A stretch of DNA of 47,625 nt from an uncultured Lachnospiraceae bacterium (GCA_910577105.1 CAJTMB010000026.1:1-47625); one strand, 5' to 3'. Counted from the stretch's first letter, positions 7,636-16,982 are shown. Numbers and translations are program-made. The notes: generated by a model not told the origin, from the sequence alone.

Positions 7636-9357
7636 ATGGACGAATTGCGTTATCAGATAGACTTATTAAAGGCAATGAATCAGAAACTAAGCGGAAGGGA
7701 TAAAATGTTCCGTTTAGTTTGCGATACATCCAATAATGCCTTTCTTTATTACGGGTTTGACAATGGAGACGTCATTACGTTAGGCGACTGGGAATCCTTT
7801 TTTACTTTTAAGGTGAAGGAAGTAAAAGATTTTTCATTTATATTTGACGAACTGGAAGATAAATATATTATGCCTGTCCGAAATGTGTTGTTTTTGGAGA
7901 AAAGCGGCAAGACAAAGGATAGTGTGGAGTGTTGCCTGAAAGATAAAAAAACCTGGCTGGAATTTGAAACAAGGATTTCCTATGATGAAGAGGAAAAGCC
8001 TACCGATAAAATCATCTGTATAAAGAATATCACCAAGTTTAAAAAGCAAAATGAAGAACTGCGGTATATGGCTTATTATGACGGGCTGACCGGACTGTAT
8101 AACCGCAATTATTTTGTGATGCGTCTGGGAGAATTTATCAGGCGGGCAAAAGAGGAAAAAAGCATTGTCAGCGTCATGTTTATTGATATTGACGATTTCA
8201 GAAAAGTCAATGACGGCATGGGACTGATTGTGGGGGATGAAGTTGTACAGCAGTATGGGCAGTTTCTGGATACATTTTCCGAGGAAAATGTGGTTGTCTG
8301 CCATATGAACAGTGATGTCTACTGCATGGCAATCTATGACCCCTGCGGAAGCAGGAGTGTGGAGCATATACATAAAATCATACAGGAGAGAATCCATCAG
8401 GGCTTTACTTTAAGCAACGGGATGGATATCAGGCTTACGGTAAGTGTCGGGGTTGCAGAATACCCTGAGGCCTCCACTTCGGCCCTTGAACTGATTAACT
8501 GTGCGGAGATTGTCATGTTTAAGGCCAAATCCAGCGGCAAGGCTTCCCTGCAGTATTTTGATGCCCCTATTTTACAGGATTTCCTACAAAATGTGGACAT
8601 TGAGAACAAGCTGAAGGAAGCAGTTTTTAACAAAAACTTTACCATGTATTTCCAACCCCAGTACTATACCGGAACAAGTCGCCTGCGCGGTGTGGAAGCG
8701 CTAATACGGTGGAAAGATGAAAATAACAGGATGATAAGTCCGGCAGTTTTTATTCCCATTGCAGAAAAAAACGGCGCCATCATTCCCATAGGCAACTGGG
8801 TGATTGAGGAGAGCATTAAAAATTATACCGAATGGAAGAGAAAATACGGTTATCCGCTGATAATGTCCATTAATATTTCCGCGATTCAATATAAGCGCAA
8901 AGATTTTGTGGAAAGATTGATGGGAATCATCAAAAAATATGATGTCAAACCTGATGAAATAGAACTGGAAATCACGGAGAGTGTGTTAATTGATGATTTT
9001 GCTGAGGTTAAGGAAAAACTGCTTACTCTCAGGGATTATGGAATCAGGATATCACTGGATGATTTCGGAACAGGATTCTCTTCCCTTTCTTATTTAAACG
9101 GATTGCCCATTGATACGTTAAAGATTGACAAGAGTTTTGTGGACAAAGTGGGTTCGGATGCCTCCACCAGAATTATCACGGAATCCATTGTGTCCATGGT
9201 AAACAAACTGGGATACGAAACGGTTGCAGAAGGTGTGGAAACAAAAGAACAGATGGATTATATGAAGAATATCGGTTGTGATATGATTCAGGGGTACTTT
9301 TTAGGGAAGCCGGTGCCGGCGGAAGATATAGAAAAACTGTTGATTGAGTTATTGTGA
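7636..9357 (+). CDS. PAS-like / degenerate GGDEF / EAL protein, likely c-di-GMP phosphodiesterase
   Basis: A 573-residue cytosolic signalling protein. Residues ~15-140 look like a PAS-type sensor with its exit helix. A GGDEF domain follows (~145-310), but the signature loop is replaced by NSDVY, so cyclase activity is unlikely; the domain may sense GTP or only hold structure. The EAL domain (~330-570) looks intact: EALIRW starts at E354, followed by NISAIQ, ELEITESV, LDDFGTGFSSL, KIDKSFV and AEGVET. The expected output is hydrolysis of c-di-GMP. The start at 7636 has GGGGAGG 9 nt upstream. No membrane segment is seen. Confidence 0.92.
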   Translation: MDELRYQIDLLKAMNQKLSGRDKMFRLVCDTSNNAFLYYGFDNGDVITLGDWESFFTFKVKEVKDFSFIFDELEDKYIMPVRNVLFLEKSGKTKDSVECCLKDKKTWLEFETRISYDEEEKPTDKIICIKNITKFKKQNEELRYMAYYDGLTGLYNRNYFVMRLGEFIRRAKEEKSIVSVMFIDIDDFRKVNDGMGLIVGDEVVQQYGQFLDTFSEENVVVCHMNSDVYCMAIYDPCGSRSVEHIHKIIQERIHQGFTLSNGMDIRLTVSVGVAEYPEASTSALELINCAEIVMFKAKSSGKASLQYFDAPILQDFLQNVDIENKLKEAVFNKNFTMYFQPQYYTGTSRLRGVEALIRWKDENNRMISPAVFIPIAEKNGAIIPIGNWVIEESIKNYTEWKRKYGYPLIMSINISAIQYKRKDFVERLMGIIKKYDVKPDEIELEITESVLIDDFAEVKEKLLTLRDYGIRISLDDFGTGFSSLSYLNGLPIDTLKIDKSFVDKVGSDASTRIITESIVSMVNKLGYETVAEGVETKEQMDYMKNIGCDMIQGYFLGKPVPAEDIEKLLIELL

Positions 9358-9372
9358 TGTGGGGGAAATGCC

Positions 9373-10728
9373 ATGCTGTTAGGACGCAGCGCTGAATTGA
9401 CGCAGTTAAACCATTATTACGACAAAAAAGGCAGCCAGACCGTAGTGTTATACGGTCAGAAAAATATTGGAAAGACTGCACTTTTGAAAGAATTTTCAAA
9501 AGGGAAGCCTGCAGCCTATTATATGGCAAGGTCCTGTTCCGAGAAGGAACAGGTTTATCAGTGGTACGGAGAATTAGGGCATCGGGCAGAGGAAAAGAGT
9601 CTTCCTTCTTATGAGACTATTTTTTCTGAAATGTTTCAAAAACAGCAGGGAAAGAATATTCTCATAATAGAGGAATTTCAGAATCTGTTAAAACCCGGGT
9701 TTACCTTTATGCGGGAACTGGATTCTTTTTTGCACGGATATGAAGGAGAGGTGCTGGTTATCTTGTGCAGTTCTTCCGTGGGCTGGGTGGAAAACAGCAT
9801 GGTACGGAAAATGGGAGAAACAGCTTATCTGTTATCAGGGCTGTTAAAAATAAAAGAGTTAAAATTTAAGGACTGTATGCAGTTTTTCCCTCATTTTACG
9901 AAACAGGAAAGCATAGAAGTGTATGCCATTTTAGGCGGATTTCCGGGGTTATGGATGTATTTTGATGACTGCCTGTCCGTACGGGAAAATATTATCAACT
10001 GTTTACTGAAAAAGTCAGGTCCCCTGTCTGGTGAGGCGAAACAGCTTTTGACAGAGGAACTGCGTGAAACAGCCGTATATAATACCATTCTTGCCTCCCT
10101 TGCAAAGGGGAATCATAAGCTGAACGATTTATATCTGCATACCGGTTTTTCCAGGGCAAAAATCAGTGTATATTTAAAAAACCTGATGGAACTGGAAATC
10201 GTAGAGAAAGTTTTTTCCTATGACACTGAAGGGTATGAAAATGCCCAGAAAGGGATGTACCGTATCAGCAATCGTTTTCTTCATTTCTATTATCTGTTTA
10301 TGTATCCTTATATGAGCAGTCTGCAGATAAAAAAGCCGGAAGATTTTTACCGGGAATTTATTGCGGGAAAATTAAATGGTTATGTTGCCGGATATTTTAA
10401 GAGTGTCTGTATGGAACATATGGAGGAAATGAACGGGCGAGGCATGCTTCCTTTTGTATATGAACGGTCGGGGGAGTGGGTCGGAAAGGTTGGCAATATT
10501 GACATAGTTGTGCAGGATGAAAATGACAATACCCTTCTTGCAGTTTGTAATTATGAGCAGCCCGTTATGACTTATGACGATTATGAACGGCTGCTTGACT
10601 GTGCTGTCAAGGCCAGATTAACGGCCGGTTATGTGTTTTTGTATTCTACAGGCCAATTTGACGAGAAATTGCAGGCGCAGGCAGCGGAACAGAAAAATAT
10701 TACCCTTGTGTCCATGCAGGAATTATAG
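9373..10728 (+). CDS. P-loop ATPase of the archaeal-ATPase/DUF234 type
   Basis: A 451-residue protein with an AAA-like ATPase domain at the N-terminus: Walker A GQKNIGKT at residues 28-35 and a Walker B strand ILIIEE ending at E100/E101. A winged-helix-like segment (~230-280) follows, and then a DUF234-type C-terminal region with RFLHFYYLF and a nuclease-like strand GNIDIVVQDEND. Members of this family are common in Clostridia and archaea and their role is not established. It begins 15 bp after the EAL gene and ends 10 bp before topB, so the three may be co-transcribed. A link to DNA topology is only suggested by position. Confidence 0.85.
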   Translation: MLLGRSAELTQLNHYYDKKGSQTVVLYGQKNIGKTALLKEFSKGKPAAYYMARSCSEKEQVYQWYGELGHRAEEKSLPSYETIFSEMFQKQQGKNILIIEEFQNLLKPGFTFMRELDSFLHGYEGEVLVILCSSSVGWVENSMVRKMGETAYLLSGLLKIKELKFKDCMQFFPHFTKQESIEVYAILGGFPGLWMYFDDCLSVRENIINCLLKKSGPLSGEAKQLLTEELRETAVYNTILASLAKGNHKLNDLYLHTGFSRAKISVYLKNLMELEIVEKVFSYDTEGYENAQKGMYRISNRFLHFYYLFMYPYMSSLQIKKPEDFYREFIAGKLNGYVAGYFKSVCMEHMEEMNGRGMLPFVYERSGEWVGKVGNIDIVVQDENDNTLLAVCNYEQPVMTYDDYERLLDCAVKARLTAGYVFLYSTGQFDEKLQAQAAEQKNITLVSMQEL

Positions 10729-10738
10729 GAGAGTGACT

Positions 10739-13700
10739 GTGGGGAAAGCGTTGATTATTACGGAAAAACCATCGGTTGCACAGGAGTTTGCCAAAATCCT
10801 GGGGGTGTCCGGCAGAAGGGAAGGGTATCTGGAAAACGATTCCTATGTGATAACCTGGTGTGTCGGACATCTGGTAGAGATGGTGTATCCGGAAGAATAT
10901 GATGAAAAGTATAAAAAGTGGAAACTGGAAGATTTGCCGTTTCTGCCAAAAGAATATAAATATCATGTAATACCTGCCGTCAGCAGACAATATGATATTG
11001 TACATGGCATGTTGTACCGGGATGACATTGATACGGTTTACTGGGCGGGGGATGCCGGAAAAGAAGGACAGACAATAGAGGAAAACATCCGGAATTTCGG
11101 CGGCGTAAAGGAAGGCATGAAGGAACTGCGCGTCTGGATTGACTCCCAGACGGAGGAAGAGATAAAAAGGGGACTTAGGGAAGCAAAGCCTATGTCCGAA
11201 TACGCCAATCTGGGCAGGTCCGGCATTATGCGAACGATGGAAGATTATGCAATGGGCATCAATTTTTCCCGCGCCATGTCTGTAAAATACGGGCATCTGT
11301 TAAATGATGCGGCGGGCACGAAAAGTTACACGGCGATTGCAATCGGACGGGTTATGACCTGTGTGCTGGGAATGGTGGTTATCAGGGAAAGAGAAATCCG
11401 TAATTTTACGGAAACCCCGTTTTACAGAGTTGCAGGCAGTTTTTTTGAAACGGCGCTGGAGGCGGAATGGAAGGCGGTAGAAGGGTCAGCATATTTCGCA
11501 TCGCCTCTGCTTTATAAGGAAAACGGATTTAAGGAACGGGTAAGTGCGGAAAAATTTATCGCCGGCTTAGACGGAAAAAAAGCGGTGGTGAAATCCATTG
11601 ACAAGGGCATATCCAAAAAGAAAGCGCCGTTATTGTTCAATTTGGCGGAACTACAGGCGGAATGCTCCAAACGTTTTAAGATAAGCCCGGATGAAACTCT
11701 GCAGGCTGCACAGGATTTATATGAAAAAAAAATGACTACCTATCCGAGGACGGACGCCCGCGTGCTGTCCACCGCCGTGGCAAAGGAAGTGGGCAAAAAT
11801 ATCAACGGACTGAAAGGGTATGAGCCGGTTTCCTCTTTTGTGGAGAAAATAAAAACGGCAGGTCTGGCACGCAATATTGCAAGGACATCGTACACGGATG
11901 ATGCAAAAGTGACGGACCATTATGCCATTATCCCCACCGGCCAGCTGACAGAACTGCGTTCTTTGACGGAACTGCAGAAAAAAGTGTTTGATTTGATTGT
12001 GCGCCGGTTTTTAAGTATTTTTTACCCGCCTGCCGAATACCGGACGGTGAAGCTATCCGTGGAAGTGGAAAAAGAGCAGTTTTTTTGTAGTGAGAAAGCC
12101 ATAAAAAGCCCCGGTTATCTGGAAATTGCGGGAAAGATGCAGGAAGAGGGCGGGGAGGAAGAAAACTGCGAGGGTCTTCTTTCCCTTGCAGACAGCATAA
12201 AAATTGGGGACGAGGTTACAGTGGGCGGATATGCGGTAAAGGAAGGAAAGACATCGCCGCCCAAGCGATACACCTCCGGTTCCATGGTGCTTGCCATGGA
12301 AAATGCCGGGCAGTTGATTGAGGATGAAGAACTCAGGGCGCAGATAAAGGGCTCCGGCATCGGCACTTCTGCCACCAGGGCGGAAATTATTAAAAAGCTG
12401 ATTCGGATTGGCTATCTGAACCTGAACAAAAAAACACAGGTATTGACGCCGGAACTTATAGGGGAAATGATATTTGAAGCGGTGAGTATGACGGTTCCCG
12501 AATTGTTAAACCCCAAAATGACGGCATCCTGGGAAAAGGGACTGGACGGCATTACGAAGGGCACGGTGGTAATGGAAGAATACCGCTCAAAGCTGGAGGA
12601 ATTTATCCGTAAGGAAACCGTCGCTCTGGCGGAAAAAGACTTAAAAGGCCAGCTGCTTTCAAGGATACAGCCCCTGACAGGCAAGGAAGCAAGGGGCATT
12701 GCCGCCAAAAGGAGGCTGGGAGTTTCCTGCCCGGTCTGCGGTGGGGAAATGGAAACCACGCCGTTCGGTTATGGGTGCAGCAATTATAAAAAGGACAATA
12801 CGGGCTGCCGCTTTTGTGTCGGAACCATTGCCGGAAGGCCGCTTTCGGAAGAAGAACTGAAAACACTGCTGACAGACGGCAGGACGCCGACCTTGCGTGA
12901 TTTTAAATCAAAAACAGGAAAAAAGTTTGACGCCTGCCTGATACTTGTAAAGGAAGAAGGAAAAGCGGAAATCAGGTTTGATTTTGAACATGTGGAGGCA
13001 AGACGTGTGGAAAATGTTTCCTGTCCTGTCTGCGGTGGGGATATTGTTGTGACGCCGTTCGGCTATGCCTGTGTAAACCGGGATGCCAAGGAAAAAGAGG
13101 GGTGTTCGTTTGCGATTGGAAAAATATCGGAAAAAAGCCTGAATGAGGCGCAGGTAAAAGAACTGCTTACAAAAGGGCGCACCTCCACTATCAGGGGATT
13201 CAAATCCAAAAAGGGCACCCGGTTTGATGCCTGTCTGGCGCTGGAAAAAGGGGAAGACGGTACGGTATCCGTCAGGTTTGATTTTGAAAATGTGGAGGCC
13301 AAAAAGGTTAAGGACGTCAAATGCCCATTGTGCGGCAACAATATCGTACAGATGCCCTTTGGCTTTGGGTGTGCAGGTTATGACAGGGACAATCCCCAGA
13401 GCTGCCGGTTTTCCATTGGCAGGATTGCGGGGGTGAAGTTAAAGGAAGCAGCGGTAAAAGAACTGTTACAAAACGGTAAAACCGGTATGATACAGGGTTT
13501 TATAGCCAAGACGGGAATGATGTTTGACGCCTCCTTGAAATTGGACGAGGAAGGAAAGGTGGTATTTGACTTTCCACAAAAGCCGCCGCCGGAGGAAACC
13601 ACGGTGAAATGCCCAAAATGCGGCAGGCTTTTGCAAAGAAGCCAGTGGCACTATGAATGTGAATGCGGCTTTCGGATTTTTCACACCGTCGCAGGGGTGG

Positions 13701-13852
13701 CGCTTACGGATGAAATTATGTCGCAGCTTCTGGAAACAGGTAAAAGCAGTGGGAAGGTGCCGGGATTTACCTCAAAGGCAGGCAAAGTGTTTGACGCCTG
13801 TCTGAAGCTGGAGAATGATGTTATAAAATTTGATTTTGAGAAAACAGAGTGA
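10739..13852 (+). CDS. topB: DNA topoisomerase III, long form with four C-terminal repeats
   Basis: A type IA topoisomerase of 1037 residues that passes single DNA strands through a transient break. The Toprim acidic cluster is GDAGKEG from D105; the D-A-G-x-E form is usual in Firmicute TopB. The catalytic tyrosine is Y335 in TTYPRTD. After residue ~660 come four copies of a ~98-residue module starting at residues 664, 762, 862 and 958. The first three open with CPxCG and carry a later Cys pair; all end with a KxFDACL-like strand. Most TopB proteins have none or one, which explains the extra length. Start is GTG 10739 with AGGAG upstream; the longer open frame begins inside the preceding gene. 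Confidence 0.93.
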   Translation: MGKALIITEKPSVAQEFAKILGVSGRREGYLENDSYVITWCVGHLVEMVYPEEYDEKYKKWKLEDLPFLPKEYKYHVIPAVSRQYDIVHGMLYRDDIDTVYWAGDAGKEGQTIEENIRNFGGVKEGMKELRVWIDSQTEEEIKRGLREAKPMSEYANLGRSGIMRTMEDYAMGINFSRAMSVKYGHLLNDAAGTKSYTAIAIGRVMTCVLGMVVIREREIRNFTETPFYRVAGSFFETALEAEWKAVEGSAYFASPLLYKENGFKERVSAEKFIAGLDGKKAVVKSIDKGISKKKAPLLFNLAELQAECSKRFKISPDETLQAAQDLYEKKMTTYPRTDARVLSTAVAKEVGKNINGLKGYEPVSSFVEKIKTAGLARNIARTSYTDDAKVTDHYAIIPTGQLTELRSLTELQKKVFDLIVRRFLSIFYPPAEYRTVKLSVEVEKEQFFCSEKAIKSPGYLEIAGKMQEEGGEEENCEGLLSLADSIKIGDEVTVGGYAVKEGKTSPPKRYTSGSMVLAMENAGQLIEDEELRAQIKGSGIGTSATRAEIIKKLIRIGYLNLNKKTQVLTPELIGEMIFEAVSMTVPELLNPKMTASWEKGLDGITKGTVVMEEYRSKLEEFIRKETVALAEKDLKGQLLSRIQPLTGKEARGIAAKRRLGVSCPVCGGEMETTPFGYGCSNYKKDNTGCRFCVGTIAGRPLSEEELKTLLTDGRTPTLRDFKSKTGKKFDACLILVKEEGKAEIRFDFEHVEARRVENVSCPVCGGDIVVTPFGYACVNRDAKEKEGCSFAIGKISEKSLNEAQVKELLTKGRTSTIRGFKSKKGTRFDACLALEKGEDGTVSVRFDFENVEAKKVKDVKCPLCGNNIVQMPFGFGCAGYDRDNPQSCRFSIGRIAGVKLKEAAVKELLQNGKTGMIQGFIAKTGMMFDASLKLDEEGKVVFDFPQKPPPEETTVKCPKCGRLLQRSQWHYECECGFRIFHTVAGVALTDEIMSQLLETGKSSGKVPGFTSKAGKVFDACLKLENDVIKFDFEKTE

Positions 13853-13864
13853 GAGGAAAAGAGG

Positions 13865-14557
13865 ATGGAAGAAATTACGGTGCAAGAGTTATATTCCCTG
13901 CAGGAAACCATTGCGGCAGGGTTGTTTGAAGGAATCACCTACCCGTGGGAGGCGCTCCCCAAAATCCATGATTTTATTTTAAAGCTTGGGGCAGGTCTTT
14001 CGGAAGAAGTCTATGAAAAGCGGGGGGAGGATATCTGGATTGCAAAATCTGCAAAGATTGCGCCCACAGCATGTTTAAACGGCCCCCTTATCGTGGACGA
14101 AGGGGCGGAAATCCGGCATTGTGCCTATATCCGCGGCAATGCCATTGTGGGAAAAGGCGCAGTGGTGGGTAATTCCACGGAATTGAAGAATGCAGTGCTT
14201 TTCAATATGGTGCAGGTGCCGCATTACAATTATGTGGGTGACAGCATTTTGGGGTATAAATCCCATATGGGTGCAGGCTCCATCACTTCCAATGTGAAAA
14301 GCGACAAAACTCTGGTTGTGGTGAAATCAGAAAACGAGGAAATTCCCACAGGGCTGAAAAAAATGGGCGCCATGCTGGGAGATTGTGTGGAGATTGGCTG
14401 TAACTCTGTGTTAAATCCGGGAACCGTTATCGGGAAAAATAGCAATGTGTACCCGACCTCCTGTGTGAGGGGCGTAATCCCTTCGTGCTCAATTTACAAA
14501 AAGCAGGGAGAAATTACAAAAAGAACTGGATTTTTTCCTGTGGATATGAGAGAATGA
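13865..14557 (+). CDS. Left-handed beta-helix (hexapeptide-repeat) protein, GlmU C-terminal-like
   Basis: A 230-residue protein whose residues ~55-190 show hexapeptide repeats of the acyltransferase beta-helix (IAPTACLNGPLIVDEGAEIR and onward). Motifs near residues 115-150 (PHYNYVGDSILG, MGAGSITSN) resemble the acetyltransferase half of GlmU. There is no nucleotidyltransferase domain, so it is not a whole GlmU. It may acylate a sugar nucleotide, but the substrate is unknown. It starts 12 bp after topB with GAGAGGAAAAGAGG upstream, suggesting one transcript. Confidence 0.8.
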   Translation: MEEITVQELYSLQETIAAGLFEGITYPWEALPKIHDFILKLGAGLSEEVYEKRGEDIWIAKSAKIAPTACLNGPLIVDEGAEIRHCAYIRGNAIVGKGAVVGNSTELKNAVLFNMVQVPHYNYVGDSILGYKSHMGAGSITSNVKSDKTLVVVKSENEEIPTGLKKMGAMLGDCVEIGCNSVLNPGTVIGKNSNVYPTSCVRGVIPSCSIYKKQGEITKRTGFFPVDMRE

Positions 14558-14575
14558 ACACGATGAAAATGATAC

Positions 14576-14592
14576 ATAAATATCATATTTAT
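14576..14592. promoter_or_regulatory. Perfect AT palindrome upstream of the NifU-like gene
   Basis: ATAAATAT (14576-14583), a central C, and ATATTTAT (14585-14592) form a perfect 17-bp palindrome ending 19 bp before the start codon. It could be an operator or simply AT-rich leader; no clear -35 box accompanies it. Confidence 0.3.
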
Positions 14593-14611
14593 TTTTGAAA
14601 GGAGATTTCAC

Positions 14612-15304
14612 ATGATTTACTCAAAGGAAGTTGAAGAAATGTGTACAGTTGCACAGGGCGTACATCATGGATGCGCACCTATCCCTGAAGAAGCAAAATG
14701 GGTTCAGGCAAAAAAAGTAGAAGATATTTCCGGCCTGACACACGGTGTGGGCTGGTGTGCTCCCCAGCAGGGCGCATGCAAGCTGACCTTGAACGTTAAG
14801 GAAGGAATTATTCAGGAAGCGCTGGTAGAAACCATTGGCTGCTCCGGCATGACACATTCCGCTGCCATGGCTGCAGAAATCCTTCCCGGGCTTACCGTTA
14901 TGGAAGCTTTGAATACAGACCTTGTATGTGATGCTATCAATACCGCCATGAGAGAGCTGTTTTTACAGATTGTTTACGGACGTACCCAGAGCGCTTTCTC
15001 TGAGGAAGGCCTGCCTATCGGCGCCGGTCTGGAAGACCTTGGAAAAGGACTCAGGAGCCAGGTGGGTACTATGTACGGTACGCTGAAAAAAGGTCCCCGT
15101 TACCTTGAGATGGCAGAAGGTTATGTGACCGGCATTGCTCTTGACAAGGATGACCAGATTATCGGTTACAAGTTTGTAAGTCTGGGCAAAATGACTGACT
15201 TCATCAAGAAGGGTGATGACCCTAACACCGCATATGAGAAGGCATGCGGGCAGTATGGCCGTGTGGATGATGCTGTTAAGATTATTGACCCTAGAAAAGA
15301 ATAA
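14612..15304 (+). CDS. NifU/IscU-like iron-sulfur scaffold partner of the GGGtGRT protein
   Basis: A 230-residue cytosolic protein related to the NifU/IscU N-terminal scaffold family. Cysteines likely to bind metal are C49 and C56 (GWCAPQQGACK), C77 (IGCSGMTHS) and C106 (LVCDAI). The C-terminal ~80 residues have no counterpart in ordinary IscU and include FVSLGKMTDFIKKG. The start has a strong AAAGGAG site. The next gene, 20 bp downstream, encodes the GGGtGRT protein; such a scaffold/GGGtGRT pair recurs in anaerobic Firmicutes. Its client is unknown. No cysteine desulfurase is adjacent. Confidence 0.85.
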   Translation: MIYSKEVEEMCTVAQGVHHGCAPIPEEAKWVQAKKVEDISGLTHGVGWCAPQQGACKLTLNVKEGIIQEALVETIGCSGMTHSAAMAAEILPGLTVMEALNTDLVCDAINTAMRELFLQIVYGRTQSAFSEEGLPIGAGLEDLGKGLRSQVGTMYGTLKKGPRYLEMAEGYVTGIALDKDDQIIGYKFVSLGKMTDFIKKGDDPNTAYEKACGQYGRVDDAVKIIDPRKE

Positions 15305-15324
15305 GGATAAAGGAGGACAAAGAA

Positions 15325-16335
15325 ATGGCTTTATTTGAATCATATGAAAGACGTATTGATAAAATCAACGCTGTATTGAACAGCTATGGCATCTCCTCTA
15401 TCGAAGAAGCAGAGAAGATTACCAAGGATGCCGGCTTGGACGTATATGAGCAGGTAAAGAAAATACAGCCCATCTGTTTTGAAAACGCATGCTGGGCATA
15501 TACCGTAGGCGCTGCCATTGCCATCAAAAAAGATTGTAAGAAAGCTGCAGAAGCCGCAGCGGCAATCGGGGAAGGCTTACAGGCATTCTGTATTCCCGGT
15601 TCGGTGGCAGATACCCGTAAGGTTGGCCTGGGACATGGAAACCTTGGTAAAATGCTTCTGGAAGAAGAAACCGATTGTTTCTGCTTTTTGGCAGGACATG
15701 AGTCTTTTGCTGCGGCAGAAGGTGCAATCGGTATTGCTGAGAAGGCAAATAAGGTTCGCCAGAAACCTCTGCGTGTTATCCTGAATGGTCTTGGAAAAGA
15801 TGCTGCAAAGATTATTTCCCGTATCAACGGATTTACTTTTGTGGAAACGACTTACGACCCTTATACCAATACCGTGACAGAGGTGGAGAGAATTGCATAT
15901 TCCGAAGGACTCCGCTCCAAAGTAAACTGCTATGGCGCAAACAGCGTACCGGAAGGAGTGGCAATCATGTGGAAGGAAAATGTGGATGTATCCATTACCG
16001 GCAACTCCACGAACCCTACCAGATTCCAGCATCCCGTGGCAGGTACATACAAGAAAGAAAGAATAGAAGCAGGAAAGAAATACTTCTCCGTAGCATCCGG
16101 CGGCGGTACCGGACGTACCCTGCATCCCGACAATATGGCGGCAGGTCCTGCATCCTATGGCTTTACGGATACCTTGGGCCGTATGCATTCCGACGCACAG
16201 TTTGCAGGTTCTTCTTCCGTTCCCGCGCATGTGGAAATGATGGGATTAATCGGCATGGGCAACAACCCTATGGTAGGCGCTACCGTTGCTGTGGCAGTTT
16301 CCATTGAGGAAGCAGCGAAGGCAGGTAAGTTTTAA
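15325..16335 (+). CDS. GGGtGRT protein
   Basis: A 336-residue protein carrying the family-defining motif GGGTGRT at residues 259-265. It has an N-terminal helical part and an Ala-rich region near residues 70-90. Glycine-rich segments such as GLGHGNLGK and NPTRFQHPVAG suggest a nucleotide- or cofactor-binding fold, though no standard P-loop is present. The biochemical role of the family is not established as far as I know. The tight link to the NifU-like gene suggests a shared iron-sulfur function. AAAGGAGG precedes the start, and a strong terminator follows, so the pair can act as one unit. Confidence 0.88.
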   Translation: MALFESYERRIDKINAVLNSYGISSIEEAEKITKDAGLDVYEQVKKIQPICFENACWAYTVGAAIAIKKDCKKAAEAAAAIGEGLQAFCIPGSVADTRKVGLGHGNLGKMLLEEETDCFCFLAGHESFAAAEGAIGIAEKANKVRQKPLRVILNGLGKDAAKIISRINGFTFVETTYDPYTNTVTEVERIAYSEGLRSKVNCYGANSVPEGVAIMWKENVDVSITGNSTNPTRFQHPVAGTYKKERIEAGKKYFSVASGGGTGRTLHPDNMAAGPASYGFTDTLGRMHSDAQFAGSSSVPAHVEMMGLIGMGNNPMVGATVAVAVSIEEAAKAGKF

Positions 16336-16351
16336 GAAACATTGATTTTTT

Positions 16352-16397
16352 GAGGATTTGGCAAGTCGTGATATGGCTTGCCAGACCCTCTTTTTTT
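16352..16397 (+). terminator. Strong terminator after the GGGtGRT gene
   Basis: A 16-bp stem with one mismatch and G-U pairs (16352-16367 with 16375-16390, core GGCAAG/CTTGCC) has a 7-nt loop and is followed by TTTTTTTA. Confidence 0.85.
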
Positions 16398-16508
16398 ATG
16401 GGTAAGAGGTTTACGCTTTGTATTCATATTTCAATTAAAACATGACACACAGATGACACGTTTGGTCTGTTAATATGACCTTAAATAAACGTAAAGGAGA
16501 GTAATTGT

Positions 16509-16866
16509 ATGGATATGAAGGCAGAATTTGATGGAGGATTGGTTAAAGTGAGCAGATTCAGTGAAAAAGGTTACCATGTAAGAGAAAATACACCTGTGTA
16601 TTTTAGGTTGCTATGGAGTTGTTTTTGAAATTCTTCCGGAAGTTGAAATAACTCATTTGGCGCCATTTACAGGAATTCATATGTTTTATGGAGAACCTAA
16701 GGAACAAATGATTGCGTTTATGCAGGTTCAAGGAATTGAAAAAATGTATGAATATATAATCTCAAAAGGATGGAATAAAATTACTGAAGTTGTAACACAG
16801 CCATGGGGTGGAAAAACATGCACCTTAACAACGATAGATGGATACATCATCAGTATATTTGAGTAA
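16509..16866 (+). pseudogene. Frameshifted VOC (glyoxalase-like) small protein
   Basis: From ATG 16509, preceded by AAAGGAGAG, a frame reads MDMKAEFDGGLVKVSRFSEK and stops at about 16627. The protein continues in another frame from about 16600 (ILGCYGVVFE, then APFTGIHMFYGEP) to the stop at 16864-16866. One single-base indel near 16595-16605 would join them into about 118 residues. The C-terminal pattern TQPWGGKTCTLTTIDGY followed by a strand resembles the last module of VOC/bleomycin-resistance domains. Function is presumably lost. The region is more AT-rich than the flanking genes. Confidence 0.6.
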
Positions 16867-16982
16867 GTAAACTTGGGGACAAAGACTTGTACTATGTGGT
16901 AAAAGAGCAGTAAAGAGAAACTGTGCAGGAGCATCTTTAAAATAAGAAAATTCTTAACAGATAAATATAAGGCAGAATTATA

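Noticed and set aside
11051..11065. Possible damaged Toprim site in topoisomerase III (Gly for the second Asp)
   Set aside because: Firmicute TopB proteins, as I recall for B. subtilis, also have D-A-G-x-E here, so this is normal.
15966..16310. Second gene overlapping the GGGtGRT frame on plus strand
   Set aside because: It is a shifted-frame shadow of the conserved GGGtGRT gene without a ribosome site.
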